Under the pieces are notes generated by a model. The model worked only from the letters and a program-made list of their open reading frames with translations, did not search any database and had not been told where the DNA came from. The position numbers were made by a program, and so were the translations under genes. From assembly GCA_963855995.1 (NCBI GenBank), contig OY979716.1, positions 54,636,281-54,700,280 on the forward strand: 64,000 bases of DNA. Reading direction: 5' to 3'. Positions 54,591-63,913 of this stretch are shown here, piece after piece (the first letter of the stretch is position 1; each line of letters starts with the position of its first letter). This DNA comes from Muricea muricata (taxonomy: Eukaryota; Cnidaria; Anthozoa; Malacalcyonacea; Plexauridae).

Positions 54591-55085
54591 GAGATTCGTG
54601 ACTATGCGCTACTGCAATATGCTGGTCAGAAACTTCATCAGGTACTTCATCTAAGTTTTTTCCTTCCTCTTTGGCACGGAAGATGTGGCGGGAACATTGC
54701 ACCCCATTTTTTGCGCTAAAAGCACGCCAATGTTACAGCCAATTTAAGATCAATGTTAGAACCAATGTTATCCAATCAGCCATCTTCTTGGGTTTGGTCC
54801 CTACAAACTCATGTCTCGTTTTGACTTGTACAACTCTACTCAGGATGAGCACAAGAGGTATGTAACATCAATCCTCAACACTAATGTGACTTATCCTGGA
54901 GGGGAGTTGGACAAGTTGAAGCGCTACATTGAGAAGGAAGAGAAGCGAAGGCGACAAGAGCAACTCAAAGATCAGTTGCTCATTAAGGCTGCCGAGGAAG
55001 CAGAGCGGCAAGAGGAAACTGACCCTACACCATGCCAGCCAAAAACAACTGTTCAGCCACAAGAGTCAAGGGCAATGGACAAGGT
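54591..55085 (+). pseudogene. K6 5' region fused to exon b
   Basis: The terminal block (GCTACTGCAATATGCTGGTCAG, TACTTCATCTAAG, GAAGATGTGGCGGGAACATT) is followed after CCAATCAG directly by MSRFDLYNSTQDEHKRYVTS, YPGGELDKLKRYIEKEEKRR, a strongly charged coiled-coil (RRQEQLKDQLLIKAAEEAER) and a GTAAGG donor. Exons x and a are missing between, so the fusion is a deletion. The exon b frame is intact. Confidence 0.65.
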
Positions 55086-55171
55086 AAGGTGGATTATTTT
55101 ATAAAGTTAACTAAAGTCAATACATAGTTTCCTGATATGTCTAGGCACAGTCTTGTCAGCTTGGTGAAGAA

Positions 55172-55248
55172 GCATAGATGGTGTAACGGCGAGCATTACT
55201 GCTTATACTCTTTAAGCAGCAGGTCTGGGTTCAATTCCCAGTCAGTGC
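55172..55248 (+). tRNA. tRNA-like sequence in a K6 intron
   Basis: 77 nt with an A-box-like TGGTGTAACGGC, a seven-pair anticodon-type stem CTGCTTA/TAAGCAG with a seven-base loop TACTCTT, a perfect T-arm CTGGG-TTCAATT-CCCAG and an acceptor stem GCATAGA/TCAGTGC with mismatches. It is the third occurrence at the same gene position. The loop lacks the normal U33, so a decoding role is unlikely. Confidence 0.6.
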
Positions 55249-55351
55249 TATTTCTACCTCCAAGCTTTTTTTTTCTAGCTACAAGTTTAATAGTGATTTT
55301 TCACAGTGATGTTTTGATAGCCATCAATTGTTTTTAAATATATTTTTTGGA

Positions 55352-56005
55352 GATTTATCTGCCCAAAACATGGCAAGACAAACTGCCTATCCCTCAACAA
55401 GAATGGATGAACAAATGTTTGTACTCGTGCAATCCGAAGACTGGTATGTAATACGTATGTAACTTGGTATGTGAAAAAGACTGAGAAATATTACTTTTAC
55501 AACAGACTGCTTAACTTATGTTGTTGTTCACAGGCAAAGGTGAACTTGTATCAACCCTCCAGATGTGGTGGTATCCACCCCAGCCGAAGCAACGACATTC
55601 CGCCCCTCCTTCCTCTCCAGAGCCCTATTTTCTCTGGCCATTTTTTCGTTGGGCACCACTGAAAATCTGGCATGTCAAACTGCTGTGCAATGAAGAGTGC
55701 TAGTCAAGGCAAAAAGAAAAAGGAAAGGTTCGCATACTGTACTGTAGTTATCAGATAATACTTACTGTAACAAGTTGTTGTTTCATTAAACGTCATGTAA
55801 CTTTTCAATAGATCGTGAACCTTAGACAGGCTGGCCTATATAAAACCATTAGGAAAGTTTTGGCCTTGGATGGGTGGTATTATATTGGTACAGAATATCT
55901 GGGATGCAAATTTTGCAAAAAGAAATATGCAGCCTGGTCAGACATGGTGTTAAAACAGTTGAGCTTGGGCCATCGAATCTACTTTCCAGCTGTGTTGACT
56001 TACAG
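55352..56005 (+). pseudogene. K6 cysteine-rich (DUF6729-like) exons
   Basis: Small exon 55355-55442: LSAQNMARQTAYPSTRMDEQ. 55533-55705: QPSRCGGIHPSR/WWYPPQPKQ frames, FLWPFFRWAPLKIWHVKLL and CNEEC (first cysteine pair). 55812-56006: VNLRQAGLYKTIRKVLALDG, WYYIGTEYLGCKFCKKKYAA, WSDMVLKQLSLGHRIYFPAV with a GTGATA donor. The last exon is intact and is the best example of the second C-x2-C pair. The copy ends at the mariner-type MITE at 56063. Confidence 0.7.
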
Positions 56006-56062
56006 GTGATAAAAGCTGCACAGTTTATAGTTTTATTGCAATATATAGCATGCAATATATAT

Positions 56063-56490
56063 ACAGGGTGTATAAAAAAAAAGGTAATCAAATTTTGATG
56101 TACTCTAGGGCATTCAATAATTCTTACGTAGTTGAAAAGACCACGCTTTTAGCTTTTAATTGCTATCGTTTTTATAAAGTTTGAAGAAAAATCAAGCAAA
56201 TACAAATGCGATAAAAGTTGCAGGTCAAAATCACATACTTTCACTGTTGGGAGTTTATTGAAAATCTGTTGAAATTTAATCCCATTAGGGAGTTAAATAA
56301 TTAAATTACAAAAAATTAATCGACCAATTTTAGCGCAGGTAGTAAACTCCTGGCATTTTATTAGTGATGTTAATTGTTTCTCGTAACAGATAAATGATTA
56401 ATGAAATTTTCTTTTCTTATTTACTGCCCTAATAATGCTCAGAGGTGGAAATATGCAATTTCGGCCAGCTACTTTCATTTGATTCGTATG
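56063..56490. mobile_element. Mariner/Tc1-type MITE, inverted relative of 16370-16896
   Basis: It starts ACAGGGTGTATAAAAAAAAA after TA and shares, in inverted orientation, the TTTAGCTTTTAATTGC, AATTTAATCCCATTAGG, GTTTCTCGTAACAGATAAAT and TTGATTCGTATG blocks of the element at 16.4-16.9 kb. The far end is truncated. No coding capacity. Confidence 0.6.
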
Positions 56491-56494
56491 TGAA

Positions 56495-56935
56495 ATAAAC
56501 TGTGTGAAAGTCTGCCAGTGTTTGGATTGTCCTTCCTGTGTTGGTCTTTCAATACCAGAGGATAATACTGCTATGTGTTCAGTTAATGCTAAAAAGACAA
56601 GACCAGTAACAGATAAAAACAGAATGACATTGAAAGCCAAGATAAAACAATACCATGATTTAATTCTTCATGAACATGTGAGAGCTATGTCAAATACAGT
56701 TTCTATCCCATCTGCTATAATTGAATTTGGCAGCTTACAAATGCAACAAGTCCTGGACAACTGCCATAAACTTTTTAGTTTGAGTGACGTGACAATGTAG
56801 ATGTTTGGAGAAAATGTCATGCAATAGGCATCTTAAAAGTGATTAATGATGTATTTGGTGACATTGATGCTGTTAGTCAATTGGAAGAGGATGCTGAATT
56901 GGATGAAGAATACGTGGAAAATAGGAGTCTCTAAA
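56495..56935 (+). pseudogene. Remnant resembling the C-terminus of a RecQ-like helicase of mobile elements
   Basis: The plus strand encodes VCQCLDCPSC, a lysine-rich segment, then KIKQYHDLILHEHVRAM, SIPSAIIEFGSLQMQQVLDN, CHKLFSLSDV and, after a slip, VWRKCHAIGILKVINDVFGD. I recall similar 'NC.KLFS..DV..YVEIW...HA..IL' segments at the ends of RecQ-like helicases multiplied in cnidarians, but I cannot confirm this. No helicase motor motifs are present here. It overlaps the 3' end of the minus-strand LINE coding region. Confidence 0.35.
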
Positions 56936-58340
56936 TGTTGATGTTTTAGGAATAGACTTGAGTCTTAGGTATAGGCCAGTCGAAGAGCGACGTGAAGATC
57001 CAGTACAGAAAGACATATACTTATTCAGCTTGATAGAACTTTCATCGGATTTGCATTTGAAAAAACATACAAGATCGAGATATTCTAACCAATAACTAAG
57101 AGGTAATAAATTAAGCTGGACAAGACGGTCCCTATAACTATAGTGATCCGTTTTGGATAACTTACAAATAGACCTAGTGGCTCTACGCTGAACAGATTCA
57201 ACCAGTAAGATATTTCTAATTACGGATTGAGGAGCCCATATCTGACTACAGTAGCCAAGATGTGATCTAACTAAAGCTAAGTAAAGAACTTTAAGCGAAT
57301 TGCTTGAAATTTCCTTGGAGCAATTGCGTTTCAGAAAGCCAAGCATTCTATTAGCTTTAGCTGATATGGAGTCAACGTGGCTATTCCAAAGAAGATTGCC
57401 AGTCACGATCACACCAAGGTCCTTTTGAGAGTCTACACGTTTGATTTCTACATTACGGTTAATTCTGTAGGTACGGTTAAAGCCGATGCGCTTCCGAGAA
57501 ATGCGGAGATTTTCACATTTTCGTGGCTGAATCTCTAGTTTGTTTAGATTCGCCCAGACACTTAACGCATTCAGATCTTCCTGAAGGGCAACACAGTCCG
57601 TTTCCAAAGTAATACATTTGTAACATTTCGAATCGTCAGCAAACATTGCAATGTGCGATTTTTTCACCTCATCCGGCATGTTGTTTACATAGATCAAAAA
57701 TAATATGGGACCCAGTAAGGACCCTTGTGGAACTCCAGATTTAACGTCTGCCCACAATGATTGGGTACCATTGATAACGACACGTTGCTTTCTCCCGGTT
57801 AGGTAGTTTTTAAACCATAGAAGTAAAGGGCCACTGACTCCAAGATGTTGTAGCTTCCAAAGACGTCGAACGTGGCACACTGAGTCAAACGCTTTCGCGA
57901 AATCAAGGTAAATGGTATGGAAGACCTAGACAAGTTGATTTGCACATGGCAACCCCTGCCAAAAACCATACTGTACAGGGTGAAGGACTTCGGAAACATG
58001 GGGTACAACTTTAAGGGCAACACATTTTTCTAGAATTTTGGAGACTATGGGTAACAGGGAAATTTCAGATTATCAACAAAGTCTTTATCCGCGTTAGGAG
58101 GCCGATAGCAGTTAATAAACAAAGCGGTTGAGCTAGAAGAGAGATCAACTTCTAGTACAATACATTCTATTGAGGTAGGCGCTGTTATAACTACCCTTGA
58201 TGAGAGAATTGACTTAACCGCGATTAAAGTTCCACCACCCTTTCGATTATTTCTATCGTTTTGAAATATGTTGTAGCCATACGGGAGAATTTCTAGATTG
58301 CTAATCGCAATAAGCCATTCACTGGGGGTGATCTACTAAG
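56873..58340 (-). pseudogene. CR1/L2-like LINE, internally deleted, reverse transcriptase
   Basis: From right to left: endonuclease remnants ISNLEILPYGYNIFQ, GGGTLIAVKS and INCYRPPNADKD (about 58080-58300), then without the rest of the endonuclease LPLKVVPHVSEV-type sequence, YGFWQGLPCANQLV, YLDFAKAFDSV (RT motif A), KSGVPQGSLLGPILF, the active site in MFADDSKCY, KLEIQPRKC, DLGVIVTGNLLWNSHVD and SHLGYCSQIWAPQ. The frame 57880-56873 is open for 335 codons, so RT decay is modest. The gap between endonuclease and RT is a deletion in this copy or its parent. Confidence 0.75.
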
Positions 58341-58441
58341 ATGATTTCCGCTAACTCGGTTGGTTGTAGCAGATACAGTTAAATAGTGAACATCCTCATT
58401 TTGATGGTCTGCAGTCATGAAATGTACTTCTTTTCTGTAGT

Positions 58442-59977
58442 CTATGTTGTCAATTGTGATCTTTTTGCCAAAGGTGGACTTGGGTAAAAGTTACCTACTG
58501 TTGCAGAAACAGGACCAACAGGTGGACATACTATTGATTCAGAATCATCACTGTCACTCTGCTGGCTATCACTATTGCTGTCACTGCCTTCATCAATTAA
58601 TAATTTAGCATTTGATGCAAGCCATTTCATGTCCTGCTTCAATGTTGCTTTGACTGATGCATCATAATTTTTCCCAAATTCATCAAGTTTCTGGTAAAGG
58701 TGTACATGGGACACGACCAATCTCAACACTTTGAATCAGGCCATTGTGCACTACAAATCAATAAAGAAAGTTTTTCAAAAATTGTAAATCAATGTGGAAA
58801 CTCATTGATATTACAGTACATGTGGTCGTGTGGATTGAAAAAACGACATTGAATGGGGTGGGGAGATTTTTTTGCTGTACACCATTGACATATGTCTACT
58901 GATGCCCTAAAACCACCGTGTCCCAACTGCTTTTGAAAATGAATAAAGATAAAGTGTATATATAAAAAGTTATATTTACTTACCGTCCAGCTGGAATGAT
59001 ACAGGAATATACTCAACAAGAGCTGAACTGCATTTAACTGAGGAGATCTGTTTCGCAGAAGAACTGCAGCAGCCATACAAATAGTTGGCATCCACTCGTT
59101 TGGTCTGGAAGTGTTTCTGTTGTTTACACATGCAGCATGCAATATGGCTTTCATAAATGGTGCTCTATTTTCCAGTTCATTGTTAAACTTCTCAAATGAA
59201 AAGCTTTGAAGCTGTTCTTTTGATGGAGAATGCAAACAACTAGGACGCTTTCGAGAACAGAGTTCATGACATTCTTTATCAATGTCCTTGAGTGCAAGTA
59301 CTTGTAGTTCTTTACGGAGTTTGGGGTTCTGCCACGACGCTCTAGCAATTTGTTTATACATTCTTCTCACCAGCATTTTCCCTGAGCTTTCCAGATCCTT
59401 GTTCAAAAATCTTTCTCTGGTTTCGCTTGGCCATTGCACTTTTACGCTGATGGGGATCGTAGACGAACTTGTCTGCTGTCGAGGCTGTTCTGTCAATTCT
59501 TTTTCCAATTGTATTTTTAGATGCGAAGGTTGTTTCCTTGGTGTAGAGGTGAGTGGAGCATTTGCGACTAGAGTGATAGAGTGAACATTTACTACAGCAT
59601 TAGTCTTTATTGGAGAAACAGGGATCAGTGAGTCCGAAAAGTCAGCACGAAATCGTTTTGACCCAACGCCGGGCTCGTCAGACGATGAAGGTCTGTCTGA
59701 GTTCAAATTTGTAGTGGCTACATTGTTCACACAAACTCGTTAGTGTTTTTATTTCTTCAATAAGTTTAGCTTCTTGATCTTTTAAAACTTGCCTCTTATT
59801 CAGCTTTTGTAAGCATGTTCTACAAACATGAGCAGAACATATGACGACAGAGAAAGGTAAATTTGATAACAACTCTCTCACATTGAGTTGTCCTTTCTTA
59901 CTGTCAATTAAATAACGCTGTGTTGCGGCCAATATTCTTTGATCACAAATAGTGCAGCTCATAGAAAAAAATTTCAA
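58442..59977 (-). pseudogene. DUF6589-like multi-copy family gene (N-terminal zinc-finger part)
   Basis: The first exon (59977 down) reads SCTICDQRI, VCRTCLQKLNKRQ with two cysteine pairs, probably zinc-binding, in one frame to 59678. An overlapping frame (59730-58980) continues through a serine/proline-rich linker to MLVRRMYKQIARASWQNPKL, DIDKECHELCSRKRPSC, AAAVLLRNRSPQLNAVQLLL and ends at HSSWT with a GTAAGT donor. The last segment (from about 58730) reads HVHLYQKLDEFGKNYDASVK, an acidic serine-rich tail, and stops at 58442. 'Zinc N-terminus, N..QLLLS.FL, LN..G..SH..L..KL..G..YD' is the order I know from DUF6589-containing genes of cnidarians. The large C-terminal domain is missing. Confidence 0.5.
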
Positions 59978-60515
59978 ATAAATTATTCATAAGCAATGAA
60001 TGTACATATAAAACTTTGCAATTTTAATAGCTTTTGTCTGCCATCATTTTGGATGCACCAGTAATAAATAATAATACCCATTTTACCAGTTATCAAGATT
60101 AACCAATCAGAGGCAATGAAATAGTTTATTAGTAGGCAATCAAAATCTACTACCCATATCTGAGTAGCGTTGTCGGCAGTCGACAAGAAATCGTGTGAGT
60201 TATCACAGACTGTAGTACGGCGCCTAGTACAGTCTGTGCACAGGCTAGGTTTGAAGTTATTTTTAAACTTAGTCTGCTAGAAAATAGAAAAATATATTTA
60301 AATAGAAAATATATTTTCTAGCAGACTAAGTTTAAAATCGACTTTATACTATACCATACCAAATACAATACACATTTCCCGATTTAAATTTTGGGGGAAA
60401 CCAAAATATCAAAATGAGGCGGGGAATGATAAGTTAATTCTTTCAAGATGGCGGATAAAAATTGACAATAAACTACTTGTAGTCGTAGTCTGTAGTTTAT
60501 AATCAGATAATAAAT
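59978..60515. promoter_or_regulatory. Divergent intergenic region with inverted repeats
   Basis: It separates a minus-strand gene (5' end at 59977) from a plus-strand gene (5' end at 60516). It contains a hairpin around 60208-60235 (GACTGTAGTACGGCGCCTAG, then TACAGTC) and a perfect 26-bp inverted repeat (60261-60286 with 60312-60337). The left boundary of the ISL2EU-type element probably lies here. A promoter function is inferred only from position. Confidence 0.4.
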
Positions 60516-62655
60516 ATGGACGTACAGAAAAAGAAACATTGTTATGTAAACTCTGTTATATCCATTGCAAAAAAACAGGAACAAGGGGGGTGCGGTTCTT
60601 GTTGTTGTATTCCTCTGTGCACAAGTACGTTTTACGATAAAAACAAATGTAAAAGTGGAATTGGATTGTTTAAGTTTCCTGCGGAAACTTTGCTGCCACG
60701 AAAATGGTTGGCAGCAATTTCCAGGTACAGGCAGAAAGGTGGAGTAGATCAATTTAAGATTACAAATGCGACACCTGTATGCGAATTCCATTTCAAACCC
60801 GACGAAATTATAGTGTCCAAAGGTATTGGTCGTAAGACACTTCTACGTGGATCTGTACCATCTATCTTTAAATTTAAGAAATCAGAGGAAAACATTCAAA
60901 AATTACCACCCCAGCACTTATTTACGACCGCAGAGAAAGAAAATAGCGTTGATGGGGAAAGTAGTGTCATAAGTAATGCAGATCATGTAGTAGAAATACT
61001 ATCTGAATCAGAAACAGAGTTATCTGATGCCCAGAAAGACTCAACAAACTCATGCAAACAATGTAGTTTTCTCTGGGAAAACATGAAATTTTTAGAGAAT
61101 GAAAATAACAATTTACAAATGAAACTTGAGCATTTAAAGAAAATAGAGAACATAGAAATGGGCAAACATATCTATAGTTATGAAAGCGTTTCAATGGACA
61201 AACATCACTTCAAATCAGCGACTGGACTAGAACTTGAAGTTTTTGATAGTTTGTTTATATTCTTAAACCCTGGAGAAAACTGTGAGGACATAAAATACCA
61301 CGATACAAAAAAGAGTACAGCTGATACCCCTAACACATCTGGCAGTATCCTTGGAAAAGAAACACCCAAAAAATGTGGACCACATCCTAGTCGAAGTCCT
61401 GTAAATAAATTATTCTTACTTCTTGTTTGGCTGAAAAATGGATTCAGTCTTTCACATACTGCTTGGTTGTTTCATACACCAAAGTCTAAAGTGTCCAGGT
61501 ATATGGTAACATGGGTAAATTTTGTCTATTTTTCTCTTGGGAGTTGGCCAATCTGGCCAACAAAGCAGCAGGTTCAAGAAACAATGCCAGAAAGCTTCAA
61601 AAGAACTTACCCAACTACCCTGTGTATTATTGACTGTACAGAATTGTTTTGCCAGTCTCCATCTTCTCTAAACATACAAAATAGCCTTTTTTCACACTAT
61701 AAACATCATGTAACATACAAAGGACTCGTTGGGCTAGCCCCATCAGGAGCAATTACATTCATTATTCAATTGTACAGTGGATCCATTTCAGATAAAGAAA
61801 TAGTAAATCGTTGTGGTATTCTTAAAAAGAAATTATGGGATGATAATGATTCTGTAATGGCAGATAGAGGATTTACAATTGAAGATGAGTTAAAATGCCT
61901 AAATGTTCAATTGAACCATAGACAATCTAAGGAATGGACTGGAAACGCAAGCTAAAGTATCAATGTTGCTGACACGACATCCGTGATACGGCCTGATATG
62001 CTATACTTTGGAACCCTGTAACTTCACTTTAAATATACTTCAGGACTTTCTATTTACATATCTTAAACAAGAGCGGCAATCTCTATGGAACTATCGACTT
62101 TTAAAATTCTTTATGGATATAACAAAGCTAAAACCCAACGCTGAATGTTTGCATTCTTTTTGACTGCAGAAATGTCGCCATTGTTGTTGTTGAAAAAGGT
62201 TTACGGAAACATTAAATGGTGATTTTCTGCCTCGTTTATCTCCCTGAAAAGTTTTAAAAGTCGATAATTGCATTCACATTTCTGTTCTTGTTTAAAATAT
62301 GTAAATACAAAGTCCTGAAATGTATTTAAAGTAAAGTTACAGGGTTCCAAAGTAAAGCGTATCACGGATGTCGCGTAAACTTTAGCTTGCGTTTCCAGTC
62401 CATTCCTTAGATTGTCTACGATTGAACATACCAGCATTCTTGGACGGTAGAGAGCAACTCACCAAAGGAGAGGTTAAAGAAAGCCAATCAATTGCTTCAG
62501 TAAGGATACATGTGGAACGAGCTATTCAAAGAGTGAAAAAGTTTCGGCAATTACGCAATGAAATACCACTTGTTTTGCATGGTTCAATTAACCAGATATG
62601 GACAGTTGCATGCTTGCTGTGTAATTTTTTACCACCATTGATACAAGAAATGTAA
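60516..62655 (+). pseudogene. THAP-domain DDE_Tnp_4 transposase (ISL2EU/IS4EU-type), split by a MITE
   Basis: From the ATG at 60516: a THAP zinc finger at about residues 25-120 (CCCIPLCTSTF, GLFKFPAE, WLAAISRY, VCEFHFKPDEI, LLRGSVPSIF), an acidic linker, a coiled coil (NMKFLENENNNLQMKLEHL), an HTH_Tnp_4-like helix block (LLVWLKNGFSLSHTAWLF), then the catalytic core with CIIDCTELF (first acid, about residue 370) and VMADRGFTI (second). The frame is interrupted at 61916 by a 504-bp insertion. The remaining 78 codons resume after it (62428), with the glutamate in HVERAIQRVKKF and the stop at 62653. Without the insertion the frame is continuous with no other defect, so the interruption is recent. 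Confidence 0.85.
61917..62420. mobile_element. 504-bp foldback element inside the transposase gene
   Basis: The ends (TAGACAATCTAAGGAATGGA, CTGGAAACGCAAGCTAAAG) are inverted repeats of roughly 170-200 bp including CACTTTAAATA and TTTTAAAA blocks. ATTGAAC flanks it on both sides (61910-61916 and 62421-62427). The interior loop has no coding frame. The long arms and 7-bp duplication suggest a non-autonomous DNA transposon; the superfamily is undecided. Confidence 0.85.
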
Positions 62656-62925
62656 ATTAACAAGAGTCAAAAACAACACAGACATTCATAGACACAAGAC
62701 ACCCACAAACCCAAAGTTTTTATTCTAACTGGTGACAATTTGAATATGCCATATTTCATGGTTTGTGATGCCATCTTGAATGAATTTTTTTTTCATTATT
62801 GAGTTTGCCTTACAAATATAGAAACATGAGGTCACTATGGGTGCTATGCATTGCTTTGACTGTTGTGATTCTATAACTTCCAATATGGCATTCCAAACCC
62901 CAAAATGGCGCATGCTAATTTGTCA
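62656..62925. other. Convergent spacer of the ISL2EU-type element
   Basis: Short region between the 3' ends of the transposase (plus) and the exonuclease (minus). Nothing else was recognised. Confidence 0.5.
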
Positions 62926-63430
62926 TTACACTTGAGTTAGCTCTGGAAACATATTTAATTTGTTTATTAATTCAACAAAGTATGTTGGTTCAAATTCTGT
63001 TCTTATTATTATTATTCCCTTGAATGTATAAACTATAAAATCACAGAACTTTGCTTGGGATAAACCCATTGCCATTTATATTTGGGAAAAGTAACCATTG
63101 CTGTGATCAGGTTTTATATATGGAACTCCATCTCTACTGCCTACATAAAATTTATCATCATTCAGTAGATCATCTGGATAATAATCACGCTTGGAATAAG
63201 GACACTTAATTTCTATCAAACCTATCTGAGGGTTGTGTGCATTATCACAAATTACTCCATCTGGACTTGCTGCTAGGCAAAACAAACTGGGTTGAATAAC
63301 TAATCTAGTTTCCCTTAAACTTATCTGTTTCTGGTACTGATGCTTTAATATGTCAAGGTACTTTTCACGGGCAACTGGCTCATACATAACTCCATGGTTT
63401 AGGTTTTTTGAACAATGGGAGGTATATGTG
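62926..63430 (-). pseudogene. YqaJ-type exonuclease, ISL2EU partner protein
   Basis: From right to left the minus strand reads SKNLNHGVMYEPVAREKYLD, FCLAASPDGVICD (first catalytic acid), LIEIKCPYSKRD (E-x-K, catalytic), FYVGSRDGVPYIK, GYFSQI and then a TAA where glutamine is expected (a single C-to-T change, 63078-63080). The frame continues MAMGLSQAKFCDFIVYTFKG, FEPTYFVELINKLNMF and stops at 62926. YqaJ nucleases digest DNA ends, and ISL2EU transposons carry one beside a DDE transposase. The N-terminal part beyond about 63430 is not clear and may be in an upstream exon or lost to the minisatellite. Confidence 0.8.
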
Positions 63431-63544
63431 ACTGGTCCAATGGGTTTAATAGACTAGTAGCCAGTACCTTATGATTGTGTTTTCTAACAAATATGTTGTG
63501 TGCATTACTTGATGTTATTCTACGGTGGCCCGTTAGGGACACAC

Positions 63545-63810
63545 GAGTTCCATAGAAAATGTAAAGCGCTTCCTTAGAAAATGTATAGCTATTCCGTAGA
63601 AGATGCATAACGCTTCCATAGAAACGAATGTGCACAGGATTTTCCGTAGAAAATATGCAGTCTTTCCGTACAAAATGTATAACTGTTCGATAGAAATTGG
63701 GCAACGTTTCCGTAGAAAAAGTATAGTTCCGCCCTAGAATATGTGCTGCTGTTCCGTGGAAAATGTATAGCCCTTCCATACAAAGGGTATACGTCTTCCG
63801 TAGAAAGTTA
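63545..63810. repeat. 23-bp degenerate minisatellite
   Basis: About eleven to twelve units of the form TTCCGTAGAAAATGTATAGC plus 2-3 bases, with variable bases, occur in tandem. Open minus-strand frames through it are artefacts of the period. Confidence 0.8.
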
Positions 63811-63913
63811 AAACTAATGCGCGCGCAAGTCCATCATGTGTGTACTATATGAAGTATGGACTGAACAGCACACAATATCATATCACTGACAATTTGACAA
63901 TATCTTTGACAAT

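Noticed and set aside
60384..60791. 135-codon minus-strand frame opposite the THAP domain
   Set aside because: Antisense to the THAP zinc-finger coding region, which has the full motif set on the plus strand.
63399..63783. Minus-strand open frames of 60-126 codons
   Set aside because: They follow the 23-bp minisatellite period; repeated YIF/HGT words are the repeat, not a protein family.
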